From Calliopum simillimum (lineage: Eukaryota > Arthropoda > Insecta > Diptera > Lauxaniidae), in the NCBI GenBank assembly GCA_951812925.1, contig OX638370.1, positions 115,954,897-116,018,896 of the forward strand: a stretch of DNA of 64,000 bases, in the 5' to 3' direction. The position numbers and the translations under genes are program-made. Shown here piece after piece: positions 24,434 through 37,000 of the stretch; within the stretch, counting starts at the first letter, position 1; each line of letters begins with the position of its first letter. The notes under the pieces are model-generated. The model was not told the DNA's origin. It did no database searches and worked only from the letters and a program-made list of their open reading frames with translations.

Positions 24434-25119
24434 GGGGACATTCGCTTTTGTAATTGAAAAGAAAAACACGTTTTAAAAATTTTATTATGAAAAAACTATT
24501 ATATTTATTGGCAAAATTTCTTTTGGACACTGTTTAAGAAATATGAAAATTTTTTTTTTTATTTTTAGTTTCCCTTAGCTGCTGTAGAGGGCGCTATCCA
24601 AAAGTTACTTTTTAAACTGGTAGGAAATTTTTCTCCGAATCTACTCGACCGATTTTAAAAAACCAAAAAGCATTCGATTACTCATAAAAAATATTAAGCA
24701 ATAAGCCTCTGAAAGTTTTGAAAAATATCCCTCCCTTTTTTTTACGGGACATTTTTTGAGGGTAAGTCCCTAAATTTTTTCGCATTTTTCATAAATATTC
24801 ATACAAAAACTTCAAAATCTAAAAAAGTATGAATTTTAAAGGATTATTGTATAGTTTTGGGTCTCAAAAATAAAATCCATTTTGAATTTTTCAAAAATCT
24901 GTTACAGGAGGTCTAATATATTTCCTACCGTTTAAAAAGTAACTTTTGGATGGCGCCCTCTACAGCAGCTAAGGGAAACTAAAAAAAAAATTATTTTCAT
25001 ATCTCTAAAACAGTGTTTAACAATGTCCAAAAGAAATTTTGTCAATAAATATAATAGTTTTTTCATAATAAAATTTTTAAAAAGTGTTTTTCTTTTCAAT
25101 TACAAAAGCGAATGTCCCC
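24434..25119. mobile_element. TTAA-flanked TIR element (piggyBac-like MITE), nested
   Basis: Starts 'ggggacattcgcttttgtaa' and ends with its inverse 'caaaagcgaatgtcccc'. TTAA lies directly on both sides (24430-24433 and 25120-25123). Inverted arms run about 200 bp inward, including 'tagctgctgtagagggcgct' on one side and its inverse on the other. The copy of the host element at 29180 shows the uninterrupted site, which confirms both edges. TTAA duplication is the signature of piggyBac-type transposition. Non-coding. Confidence 0.88.
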
Positions 25120-25478
25120 TTAAGATGCGTAATGTCTTGTACCCGCTTTTTATTTATCAAATGCTCCAGTTCAGTGTCGCGTGCAAATGTCTTGACAGTG
25201 CTTGGATATGAAAGAAGAAAAAACATACTGCAATGAATTGTCTTTTTTGATTTGTTGCAGCTCAGTTGAGTGAATGATTATGTTGTAGTTGTTGTATACA
25301 CTACAAAATGCTCTCTTTCTCACGAAAATGTATGAAAGCTACTACAATACTGCGTTATTACTTGTAAATGTAACCATTTCCGAAACTTTTCTGTAGTTAT
25401 TTTTCTCGGACGTTTTACACTGACTTGAAGTATTTGTTTGTCTAAAATAAAGCACAACGAAGTATTTAGTATTAGAAT

Positions 25479-25716
25479 CTGGGGCCTTACTCTGTAATGC
25501 GATGCGATAGGAAATGCGTTGCGAAAGCTAGATTCGATGCGAAAAATAATTGTCACTCTGTAAATCTTTCGCATTGGGAGTAGCGTTTTCAGTGAGACAT
25601 AGTTGGCAACGCTACTCCCAATGCGAAAAATTTACAGAGTGGCAATTATTTTTCGCATCGAATCTAGCTTTCGCAACGCATTTCCTATCGCATCGCATTA
25701 CAGAGTAAGGCCCCAG
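25479..25716. mobile_element. 238-bp near-perfect palindrome, nested
   Basis: The arms 25479-25591 and about 25605-25716 are almost exact inverses. They begin 'ctggggccttactctgtaat' and end 'cagagtaaggccccag'. Each arm contains 'gcgatgcgataggaaatgcg', a 'cgatgcga' block and 'cactctgtaaa'. The spacer between arms is only a few tens of bases. The sister host copy at 29180 lacks it. Likely a young foldback MITE; the target duplication is unclear. Confidence 0.85.
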
Positions 25717-26163
25717 GTTTTTTTTTTTTTTAAATATAAAACAAGTCAGTGTACATCAGTGAAATCATAATGAAATCAGTGCACAGTGAAGATTTTAATC
25801 TTAAATTTTTTGGATCAAGTACTTCAGTTCAGTGCAAAATCTGCAAGTAAAAAAATGTATACTATACATATTTCAAGATATCTTGTGCAGGCCCCTAATA
25901 AATAACTTTACGAAACAATAAATAGAAGCATTGTTAGGTTTGTCTGACTTTTGGATAAAAATAGTTGTGACATACAATAAGGTAAAAACAAATTTGCGTG
26001 AGTCACTTTTTGAAAGGGGATAAGTTTTTGAACAGTGTAAGTTGTTCTACATCCCTTCAATTAATAATTATGTACAAGTGTACTTTGTTACCATAGCAAT
26101 GTAGTTGCAATAACAAATCGTAAGCAAGTAGGTATTTGCAATTTACTTACAAATAATTACAAA

Positions 26164-26559
26164 ATGTCTGAAGAACTACAAAAAGCTGGACTTTATATTG
26201 ATGATATCTATCGACTGCGTGTTCAAGATCCACGCATTGCAACGGAAACAAATGAATTACGTGAAGAATGTCTCGAATATGCAGACAAATTGCAAGAGTT
26301 TAAAAAATTAGGTGAAGAATTTCATAAAGTTGTAGCAAGTTTTTCCAAAGATGTGGAAAAGGAAAAAATACGAGCAATAAGTACACAAAATCTTTTAAAA
26401 ACAATTGCCAAGCAACGACAAGCAGAACAACAAATTTTTCAGAGCCAAATCCTTGAGAAAAATGTTGAACTGGATCGACTTAAAAGTGAATATCAATATT
26501 TGCAACGCATTGAATCTGAACAGCAGGAAATTATTAACAATTTTATGCAAAATCAATAA
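26164..26559 (+). CDS. IFT20: intraflagellar transport protein IFT20
   Basis: Single exon, 131 codons, about the usual IFT20 length. IFT20 is a small coiled-coil subunit of the IFT-B complex that links the Golgi to the cilium base; in flies it should act in ciliated sensory neurons (and possibly sperm). The sequence opens 'MSEELQKAGLYIDDIYRLRV' and has the family-typical 'ETNELREECLEYADKLQEF' (about residues 31-50). From residue ~50 to the end it is a predicted coiled coil rich in E/K/Q with leucines at heptad spacing. The start is the first ATG, preceded by 'attacaaa'. A hexamer AATAAA overlaps the stop codon (26555-26560), with another at 26679-26684. The gene is convergent with INO80B, 181 bp from its stop. 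From memory the Drosophila orthologue is CG30441. Confidence 0.9.
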   Translation: MSEELQKAGLYIDDIYRLRVQDPRIATETNELREECLEYADKLQEFKKLGEEFHKVVASFSKDVEKEKIRAISTQNLLKTIAKQRQAEQQIFQSQILEKNVELDRLKSEYQYLQRIESEQQEIINNFMQNQ

Positions 26560-26739
26560 AACATTATTAAATTTAAATTATAACTTTGTTATTAAGCCTT
26601 CGTTCAAGCCAATTATTGGATTAAACACAAGCTAGCTAAAGGGTAATCATAGCAACTGAGGTTTCATAGTCTACACTTAATAAATAAACCGCTTATTATA
26701 TTCTATCAAACTAATCAAAGTATAAGTTAAGATGTCATC

Positions 26740-27891
26740 TCAACACATTATCTGCTTAATGGCCTGCACATTTTTCCGATAACAGGCAAAACTGCAAAGT
26801 GGTAATTTCGTTTTCGAACAGTTGTAAACTTTGATGTTACTACAACCAGCGATACCACAAAGTTGTGGTTTTGGTGGATCCCGTGCTACTTGCGCCATTA
26901 GAGGAAATTTGAAGTCTGGTGGCATTGAAATCGTGGCACCATGTATTGTATGCCTGTAGCTTATCATTGGCTGTGAAGTTTTTGTCATTTTATTACGTGT
27001 TGCTGAACGTTGCTTAGTTTCTTGCTTTTTAAGCAAGCGTTCCATAGTTTTCTTCTTATCCTTTTCACGTTTTTCATCTGCCATTTGCTTACGTTTTTGT
27101 GATTTCAGTGCTGCCTTTTGTATATCTTCTGCAGTTTGTGGTTTTTCTTTTTCCCTGTAACCTGTCGGAAGTGACATGAGCAGTTCACCGCCCGGTTCTT
27201 TATCAAGATTACGTTCATACATTGCACGCTGACGCGCTGTCATAAGTTTTGGATCTTTGATTTTTTTGAGCTCATCATCGACATCTTCCAGTTTGCCTGA
27301 TTCAATAGCAGTAAGCCAACGTTCTTCATCACTAGAAGTTCCGCTATCACGACGACCTTTACGCTTTTTTCCAATTATAGATGAATTTCCCGTTGCTCCC
27401 GTAGCAGATGAATTGGAAGTGTTTAATAAAGACGCCGCAGCTGCTGCTGCTTTGGAAGTTGTCGGCGGTGTTGTATTGAACTTATTTTTGCATTTTTCAC
27501 TTGAATCTGTTTTCTTATTACTTGCCGCTTTGGTGGGCGTTGGGGTACTTGGTACTGATTGTGTGTCTGGTTCTTCTTCCACATCCACACATTCGCCATC
27601 ATCACTCATTTGTATTTCAACTTCTCCATCGCAGACAATTTCCTCCTCATGCTCTACTACAGGTGTTTCACACTGTTGGTCCATTTCAACGACGACATCA
27701 TGGGGTTCGACAAGTGTTTGGTTAACTGGAGTTGTATCGTTATGTTTTTGTGGAACATGTTTGTTGCGTTTATGTTTCCTGTTACGTTTGCCACTGGAAG
27801 ATTCTTCTACGAAAGTTAAATGTTTATCTTTAGGCAAAGAAATATGGACAACTGCGGTTTACTTACTTTCAGTTTCCCGTTTTTTTCCCAT
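26740..27891 (-). CDS. INO80B: INO80 chromatin-remodelling complex subunit B
   Basis: Two coding exons, 27891-27867 and 27827-26740, give 370 codons. The ATG at 27891-27889 opens 'MGKKRETE'. The connecting intron would be only 39 nt (donor GTAAGT at 27866, acceptor 'cctaaag' at 27828), which keeps frame but is unusually short. The N-terminal half is low-complexity, acidic and Ser/Thr-rich. The PAPA-1 region starts near 'KLMTARQRAMYERNLDKEPG' and continues through 'LMSLPTGYREKEKPQTAEDI' and a Lys/Glu-rich helix. The C-terminus is a HIT-type zinc finger, 'CGIAGCSNIKVYNCSKTKLP' then 'LCSFACYRKN', with the expected cysteines. This order of PAPA-1 then zf-HIT defines INO80B (human PAPA-1; Drosophila counterpart from memory CG10395). 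It acts in the nucleus in ATP-dependent nucleosome remodelling. Identification is firm; the first exon is less so. Confidence 0.88.
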
Positions 27892-29179
27892 TTTTATAAA
27901 AAACTCAAAGAATCTGTTTTTAAACGCAAAATTAAAAAATTTGTAAAACAGCTGATGTTTTGACAATTGGCATAATTGGAAAGTCTCCAATTCTCCAATA
28001 TTTTCTTTCAATAAAATTCCCATGTTGTCACACATGATTTAAAAAAAAAGCAGAGATGTTCAATTTAATTATAAGTGGACTTTTGTTGTCAATTAAAAAA
28101 CCAAAAACATTTTGGCAGCTGACAGTTTAAGGTTATTAAAAAGTTATTAAAAGAGAAGGTTTACTTCTCCTTAAATGTTGATTTAAAAAGTAGAGATGTT
28201 CAATGTCCTGACAAGTTGTTTGAAAATTATTCTTTGAGGTTAACATTTGGGCAATTCACAAAGATTTGAAACATGCCGTAAACTAATTTAAAAATGCTGT
28301 TGTTGGCACAACGAGATCATCAGCCTGTGCGTCGCATTTTAGACGGACAATATTTCGAAAACTTGAAACAATAAGACTATACGACATGTTTGGGGCTGTC
28401 CATAGACTCCTTGATGCTCCTAGGGGAGGAGGGGAGTTCATAGAAGCATCACGGCTGGTGTATTTTATTTTTTTTATATGGAGCTACCGTCAGTTCAGTT
28501 TACAACACTCCAATTAAATCGTAACATTTAAAACTTTCATTAAAAGTTGAGTTTTTAAAGTCTAAATAATCCATTTGATTTTAAAGTGCTTGAAGGAGCA
28601 AAAGTAATGTCATACATATTTTGTGTGATAATAATCGGTTATTTGACCAATATCATTTTTTCAACTCAATACCATCAATTTCACACCATCAAGTAAATCT
28701 TTCATGAAAACAGAGCTCAATTTTCTTCATATTAACAAAAACGCAGCCAACTCAAATTATGAAATTACTTTTGCCTCGTTATTTTTCTTTCAAAGTTAAC
28801 GCCTCAAATAACTTCTTTGGTTTTGTGAATTTCGCTCAATACCTTATTCTCACTTGTCTGGTTAACCAGCCTAAAATTAGAAAATCTTGATAATCACAGA
28901 ACCACGTTCACACCTTTTACCTGGATGAGTCATCTATCATTTCAATGACACTTTTTTGGCGCTTACCAAGTCACGACACTATTTTCACTTTTTTCAAATA
29001 TATTTTTATATATTTCGTTATTCAAATTTTTTTTAAAACAATTGAGACGAACACATTTTTGATTTAAGCTTTAATTTGCTTTTTATTAAAAATGTTTTAT
29101 TTGTTTACATTTTGCATTTGTCAAAAGAAAAGGAAATTTCCTAATTTCCCTGGGATTTTTTGAAGTTGGAGATGCCAAC
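27892..29179. other. intergenic region between INO80B and the Laccase2 3' end
   Basis: Contains the INO80B promoter (upstream of 27891 on the minus strand) and unremarkable AT-rich DNA. A short word 'agagatgttcaat' is repeated at 28052 and 28193. No further gene is seen. Confidence 0.5.
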
Positions 29180-29781
29180 TAGGGGTCTGCACAAGACATC
29201 TTGAAATAAAGTGTACTTTTTTTTACACCCACATTTTACACTGTACTGATGCATTTGATCCAAAAAATTCAAGATTCAAATCATCGTGTACACTGATTTA
29301 ATTTTGACACTATTTACATTGTCTTGTTTTATCAGTGTGAAAAATAAGCTTGGTTCTAAAAAATACATCAGTGAACTCTATTTTATAAAAACAAATACTT
29401 CAGGTCACTGTAAAAATAAAATTTATGATATGGTAACACTTGCAGAACTGTAGTAGCTCTCATACATTTTTGCGCCAGAGAGACAGAGAGAGTAAACAAA
29501 ACAGAGGCACAAGAAGAGAGCGATAAACTGCTCTTATCACACCATTAGCATTTAGTAGTGTACACTACTACTACAGTATGCAACTAAAATAACTGAAACA
29601 AATCAAACAAGACAAATTAGCACAGTATTTGTTTATTTTCTTTCAAATTCTAGTTCTGTCAAGACATTTACACACGACACTGAACTAAAGCATTTGATAA
29701 ATATAAAGCGGGTACAAAATATAACGTATCTTGAAACGAAATGTCTTTAAACGCAAACAAGACATCTTGTGCAGACCCCTA
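29180..29781 (+). mobile_element. 602-bp hAT-like MITE with perfect 8-bp target duplication
   Basis: TIRs are 'taggggtctgcacaagacat' (29180) and 'gtcttgtgcagaccccta' type at the right end (29781). The 8-bp direct repeat 'atgccaac' flanks it exactly (29172-29179 and 29782-29789). An 8-bp duplication with T/CAGGG-like ends is typical of hAT. Inside is a (GAGA)n tract near 29480 and 'tagtagtgtacactactact'. No transposase. It is the sister copy of the nested element at 24383-25897. Confidence 0.9.
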
Positions 29782-30418
29782 ATGCCAACTGCCGATTTTT
29801 TGGGTTAAATGATCTAATTATTTAAAAACTAAAGTTCCTTTATAGATTTGATATCTACACAAAAAAATCTATTAGAAAATGAGCTTTTCGTTCCTCAACT
29901 TGTTTTCCATATTTAAGGAAAGCTCTGTAAAACTTGACAAACTTTGTTTTAAGTTTTACATTTTACGATATCAAAATGCCATAACATAATGAATTTTTGC
30001 AATTTTCCGGTGATTGAAGCGTCATGTTTTTTTTTTTTTGAAAATGGAAAAAAAAAAAATAATAAAACGGTTTTTGATTTTGTGAAGATAAGGTCATTAC
30101 ATAGCCCAAAAAGCCTTTTTGATTTCAAAAACTTGTCGCATACTTACCGATAAAAATGTTTTTTGCAACCATTAAAATCTAGATTATTAAGATATAATTT
30201 TTTTTTTTATTATTATTATAAATTTAAGTACATGTTAGAACACATTACAAGGAAACATTGGTATACATTTTAAAATAAAAAATAGTATTATGTGATATTG
30301 CACTTAAAATAAAATACCAAAACGTATGACACGTCACTCTATACTCAACATGACTCAAATCAATCCATTTAAAAATACACGTTAATAATTTCCCCCAAAT
30401 TTCATTTTTATTTTTTTC

Positions 30419-31017
30419 CTACCACTCTACACTTACAGGAGGCACATGATTTCCACATCGTGGAAAATTTGGCGGCACTGCCGGCCAATCTTTAGGTGTT
30501 CCTATTTGAAATACTAAGTTCATACCGATAACAATATGAAATTGAAAATGACAATGAAATAACCAAAAGCCAGGATTATCAGCACGAAATCGCAGTATAG
30601 CATACCCATTATTTGGTACGGAAACAGTGTCCTTGAGCGCTGGTTTTAAAAACTTCCGCTCCAACATACCACGTTTGTCCAAATCGAGTGCGTGTTTTAA
30701 ATTCATCCGTTTCACTGTTGAACTTTCTGGTGAACGGCCAATGCCAATCACATAAAACGGCGCACCATGTAAATGAAATGGATGACTTAGATTAACTTGT
30801 TGTACTTCATCGACCAGTACGATTTCGACCACAGCACCTAATGGTATGTCCACTTTGTGTGTGCACATACAATTTTCGCCACAATTGGCGGGCCGATTAT
30901 CACCATTACAAAAGTAATCCGCAGGTATATCGTTGAGCTGTGACAGCATGGGTGATGGCGGTGCTACGTAGGATATTTCGTCTATGAGCGATATCAGGTG
31001 ATCTGCATCAGAGGCGA
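30419..31017 (-). CDS. stw: Laccase2 terminal cassette C (single exon)
   Basis: Acceptor 'aatttgcag|tcgcct' at 31017; stop at 30421-30419. Phase 1 entry restores Val-Ala ('[18 protein letters not shown]'). It encodes about 199 residues, including '[20 protein letters not shown]', '[16 protein letters not shown]' and '[20 protein letters not shown]', ending '[10 protein letters not shown]'. Both C-terminal copper motifs and the Cys-His-Cys pair are intact. The same region is cut by two introns in cassette A. It is closest in sequence and structure to cassette B, about 1.5 kb upstream. An AATAAA (minus strand) lies at 30412-30407 and another at 30211-30206. Confidence 0.92.
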
Positions 31018-34000
31018 CTGCAAATTAAGAATGCGATTAGATGCGTGTAATTTTTGAGTGTGAGGTTGTTAGTTAAGGAAAGTGTTAAGTAGATAATGTC
31101 TGTGGGTTAAAATATGTATGAAATGTACGTAGAGTGTTAATAAAGGAACTCCGGTAAATGCTTATGTTATAAACAAAATTCTAAATTTCAAAAAAGGTTA
31201 TGACAATTATAGTATTTTGTTCTATAAAAATTACTATAACAAATTTATACAAATGGCGTTATTTAACCATCTCTGTATAATTTCGCGTCGCGCGATGAGT
31301 TTTTTGTAAGCTTATGGCTAATATTACATTGTATACGGCTTGGTACGAAAGTTAAGTTGTACGACCAGAACATGTTTCAATAAAACAAAATTATAATTAT
31401 TTTTTCAATATTCATCTCTTTGTATTGTATTGGTCGTACGACTTCATCTGATGCAAATAAAATATTTTGGTCGCATCAGAACAACCGTCGGATATTCTAA
31501 CTTCAATGTTTAAAAACATTACATTTATATATTGTACATAAGTATATCTTTGCTGCTAAAAGTATAGCTTAGTACTATTTTACGTCTTTAAAATGAGCTT
31601 TTAATTGGTATTATATGAATTATCGTTAAAAATTTATGACAATTTTAAAGTGACCATAACTTTTTAAGGAAGAATCATTAAAGACCAATTCATAGTTTAT
31701 TTTGAAGACGAAGAATAGTACTAAGCGATCCGTTTAGTAGAAAAGCAAAGCAATTACTTGTGTCTTCTATATAACCTCAAAAATTGTTTTTCAACTTTTA
31801 GGCTAGAATATCTCAAAAACCAAACGTGATAGGGCAATTCCAAAACTGGATGGATGAACCGTGAACCGTTTCATTAGACATTTTTATGAAAATGCATCTG
31901 CTGATGTTCGAAAATCATTATCGACTTGGCGTATCTTGTAGCATACAATTTTACGACTGGGTGTTCATCGACGAAGTTTAGAAATAAAACTTGAGAGCAA
32001 TGAGATGTCTATGAACCATATGCGCTTTAATTTACTACTACGATTCAAATATCCGAAGCTCCTTTCAGAAACCCTTGAGAAGTGAGTGAGTGTATTTTTG
32101 TATGAGTACAGTACAGTGCATGAAAAGGGCTTTCGTTAATACCTTTGTTCTTGCACACTAAATGACAGTTTTTCAACGCATTCACATGGCGGTGATATTA
32201 AATGATCATAAAATAAAGATTAAAGTTAAATTTTTAACAATGAAAATACAATAAAACAATAAAGAGCTATAAAACTTAAAAATAAAAATATCACCATGCA
32301 GAATATCTGTTCGGTAGATTTTTTTTTTTGGAAGTTATGATTTCATTCGCATGTCAGGCTTAAACAAAATACAAACAAACAGCCTTAAATGTATGTATGT
32401 ATATACCAAATAGACATAATAAAAAAAACAAAAACAATTAAATTAATTAAAAATTAACAAACAAATTTAATAAAATTTGGCTTTAAATTACGCTATGATG
32501 CATAAAATGACAATCTGGCACGCCATCATTAAACTTTGGGTCTCAGTTCTTTCTTCATTCTTCCTAAAATGATATCGTTATTGGAGGCGTATGATCACCA
32601 CACGTTGGAAATTTCGTCGGCACTGGCGGTAGATCTGCTTGTGTACCTATATGAAATACCAGATTCATGCCAATCACAATGTGAAACTGAAAATGACAAT
32701 GAAAAAGCCAAAATCCTGGATTATCTGCACGAAAACGTAGCACTGTATAGCCATTATTTGGCACTGCTATTGTATCCTTAAGTGGAGGTTTCAAAAAATC
32801 ACGTTCCAACATTCCTAAGCGATCCAATTCTAGCGCATGTTTTAAATTGATCTTCTGTATTGATTTATCTGGTGATCGACCTAAGCCAACAACATAAAAT
32901 GCTGTGCCATGCAAATGAAAGGGATGACTTAGATTTGTTGCTTGCACTTCATCTACCAAGACGACTTCAACTATGGCACCCAGTGGTATATCGACCATGT
33001 GTGTGCATTGGCAATTTGGCCCACACTCAGGAGGTCGATTATCACCGTTACATAAGACTTCTTGCGGTATATCATCGAATTGTGAAAGCATTGGTGCCGG
33101 TGGTGAAATGTATGAAATTTCATCGATTAATGAGATTAGATGATCTCCGGTTGGTGCAACTGAAAGTTGGAACTCGCATAAAAATGTGGAAAATTGTATC
33201 GATCATCATTTGGATGGATCACATATTTTGACAAGAAAACGATCAGAGTGCACACTGAACAATTTTGAAATGCAATATTTTTGAAGAAACGATATAAAGT
33301 GTTTGGTGTGTGAATAACTTTTTTTTTTTTTGGTGGCGAGTGTGATAGAAAATCTATTACTGTGGTGAGTTGGAGGACAAATAACGACTAATGCAACTGT
33401 TTTCTGACTTATCTATGTTTATCATTTTTTGAGCATTTACAGCGATGTATCGATTTTTCAACACTTTTCAATATTTTCAACATTTTTGATGATTTTTAGC
33501 ATATACTTACGTATTATACGTTTTTCAATTTTTTGAAAAACTCGTGACGGACAGTGGTCTAGAATACTATCCTAGCCAGTCATAAGTCTTTTCTAATTAT
33601 TTTAAATATCAGATTTTATGTTTTTGGGGTGCTGATTCCAAATCTGGGAACCGTTTCTTAAAACTTAAAATGGCGGACAATTTTCTCAAAATATGATTAT
33701 ATCACGACAAAATTGTAGCTAAGGGGGCTTCGGAGGTCGCTTATTCTGAATTCTGGATCAACATTTTTGAAAACAAAACGATGGGTCCAAAACGGCGGAT
33801 CCAAAACGGAGGCCAAATTTCTTAAAAATTGTTTATATCACAACATAATCGTGGTTAGGAGGGTTTGGTCGTTAATTCCAATTTCAGAATAACTTTTTTT
33901 GAAAACAAAATGCCGGATCCTAAATGGCGGACAATTTTCCCAAAAACTATTTATATTACGACGAAATTGTGGAAATGGAGGCTTCAAGGTTGCTGGTTCT

Positions 34001-37000
34001 GAATTCGGGATCAAATTTTTTGAAAAGAAAATAGTGGATTCAAAATGTGGCTTGGGGGAGTCAGATGCTACCAATAATATCTCAGATATCAAATATTATT
34101 GTTGTACTTGAAATATTGCCGAAGTTATGGCGATTTAAAATTTTGTGCTACATGGAAGGTGGTAGAGATGAGCAAACCAAGACCAAGACCATAGCATTCT
34201 TGGTCTTGTTCTTGCACATTGAGTCTTGGTCTTGGTTTTGATATTGAGTCTTGGTCTTGCAAAAATATCAGCGTCTTGCTCTTGGTCTCGCAAAATTACC
34301 AAGACCAAGAACAAGACTCAAGACCAAAACTAATTTTGCTCATCACTAGAAGGTGGGCGAGTCATTAGGCTGATCATGCTCATTTTCAACGAGTAGCTAG
34401 ATGATACTAATACTATCTCAAATATCGAATTTTATTGCACTATCTCAAACAGTTTGGCTATTATTAGTTTTACAAAACTGGAGCGCTGCAAGACTACAGA
34501 AAAGTCTCTGAATAAAAACTCATACTTAGTAGTCTAAAATACGGTGTGAACGGGGTAGCTGATAATTGAGAGAATCCTGTATTAAACACTTAAAGCCGTT
34601 GCAACTCTATAAATTTTTAAGTTATATAATCCCCAGAGTGCAAAACTCGTAAATTTGGGAAATACATAAATTGAATTTTCAGACTTATGACCGACCGGCC
34701 AGCGCTCTCTTATAGACCACAGTGCGACATTTTCTAAGCTTCTCAACATTGTTTAAAAATTTTGAGGATTTTTATACCCTACACCCAGGGTATATTCACT
34801 TTGTCCTTCCTTTTGTAACGCAGAGAAGGAGACGTGGCAGATATAGAAAAGTATATATATTCTTGATCAGCATCACCTCCTGAGTCGATATAGCCATGTC
34901 CGTCAGTCTGTCTGGCTGGCTGGCTGTGTGCTGAAATACACTTTTTGGGAAAACTAAGCAAGATAATTCAATGAAATTTAATACACTGCCTCCGTCGTTA
35001 AAGATAGCTCGGGGGATTGAAAATGAGCGAAATCGGTCAACGGACACGCCTACCGCCGATACAAAAAATATATTCAAAATGCAATTTTAGGAGTATTTTT
35101 CACGGCAATGCAACCAAAATACGCATAAATACTAAAAATTGTAAGCGCAAGCTCTGAGAAAAAACTGAACGAACTCGAACAAGAGGGCGTGGCACCTCCC
35201 ACATAAGCAAAAGCTTCAGAACGCTATTCTGAAATCGTTTTTTGAGATATTCGAACTAAATTCGACTCAGACACTAGGGATCATAAATAAAAGCTCTCAA
35301 CAAAAATTGGGTGAAATCTGACAAGGGGGCGTGGCACCTCCCATATAAGCAAAAATTTCAATTCCAAACTTCACTCAAATACTAAAAACTATAAATGCAC
35401 GCTTTAAGCTTAAACTAGATGAGCTCGGACAAGAGGGCGTGGCACCTCCTATATAAGAAAAAGCTTCGAAGCGCTATACTGAAAACGTTTTTCTCTCAGA
35501 TACTATATAAATCCAAACTCTGGACAAAAACTGGGTGAACTCGGACAAGAGAGCGTAGCACCTCCCATATGAGCAAAATTTTAAAAATAGTGCAGTGTAG
35601 GGTATTTAATGTTTGGCCAGGCCAAATTTTACACCCTTACTAGTTTTACATTTGTTTTGAACTGTCAAAAAATTTTAGTTTTCCACAAAATTTTCAGACT
35701 TTCGAAAAGTTTTTCAATTTTAAACGTTTTTGACTGTCAACATTTTCGACAGTTTAAGCCAAACCTATTTTGAATTTTCCACATGTTATTCATATTTCTA
35801 ACATTTTTCGAAACTTTTTTGGGAAAATAAGCTTTCAAATTTTTAGAAATCGATTTTTATATTTTCGATTTTCTCAAAAATTCCCGACTTCTAAAATATT
35901 ATTTGAATTATCCGATACTTTTCGAATTTCTTAAACTCTTTTTTTTTTACTTTTTTAAGTTTTTGACACTTAACGACTTCTTTTTTCGATAACTTTCGAC
36001 GATTTTCGACTTTTTTGGATTTCATTTATACATATTCGAAATTATTTGTTTTTTTCCGAATTTTTTTTGTTGTGTTTTGATTTGATCAATTATCATTCTT
36101 CTTGATTCTTTTCTATTGGTAGTAAAATTATGTTCTCCGAAAAACTTCTTATGAATTATGTGGTCACACAAATTTAGTAACCAGCGATAAAATGCTTTAT
36201 TGGAAAGCCTGCATATAGATTAAGTGTCCTGACTCTGGGTTAGACGAACAATTGTTTTTTTTCTTGTATGCCTGTGATTTAACTTTAGTACATAGTAAAT
36301 GTCCTCTGTTTGAAGGTTTTCTTTGTTTAATATTTGAAATTTAGTACATAATTTACAAAAAGAAAAGTGTTTTGCCTTAAAAACGTATATTTGATTGTGA
36401 AGGCTGTAAGAACTGAGAACAATACGAAATATATTTAGTATATTCTTGTTCATATACTTATGTATGTATATGAAATTTACTCAATTTGATAGATGAAAAT
36501 TAAATTAATGCATAAAAACAAGTAAAATTTTGTAATTTATTCCTACTTTTTGTAGGATTTTTGATAATTAATTACCTGAAGAAAGAAGAAATAAATAAAT
36601 GAGTAAAAAATGAGAAACAAAGATCTTGTTATTAACATTTGATTTGTATTAAACCGAACTTTACGGCATTTGCAATGATCACTGATCGTTTTGATGATTT
36701 TTAGTGACCATTAAATAAAAAAAAAACTAAGAAAATGTAACCGATTACCTACCCAAATATCTATTATATGTATTTGGTATAAAGAGATTTTTTGGTTCAT
36801 AAACGAAAAATCGAAATGGTAAAAATATTTTAACATCCGGACGATCAACAAGTACACCTTTGTCGATATGCTTAGCATTCTTCAGGTTTGAGACACAAAT
36901 AGCATCGTTCCGTTTGCGATCACAAATTGCATCCAGCGGATTCATAACCTGTTAACAAATACATAGGTAAAATTTAAATAAAAAACATCAAGTTATTAAT

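Larger units (their letters stand above)
24383..25897 (-). mobile_element. hAT-like non-autonomous element carrying two insertions
   Basis: Left end 'taggagtctgcgcaagacgt' (24383), right end 'atcttgtgcaggccccta' (25897). The flanks 'ataagtac' and 'ataaataa' match at 6 of 8 bases, a decayed 8-bp duplication as expected of hAT elements. Its body aligns in reverse complement with the intact 602-bp copy at 29180-29781, for example 'ttgtacccgctttttattta' and 'caaatgtcttgac'. Two blocks absent from the other copy are inserted in it: 24434-25119 and 25479-25716. No transposase frame is present. Confidence 0.85.

Noticed and set aside
27257..27946. 229-codon plus-strand open frame
   Set aside because: Antisense of the INO80B coding exon; composition is the mirror of its Ser/Glu/Lys-rich coding sequence.
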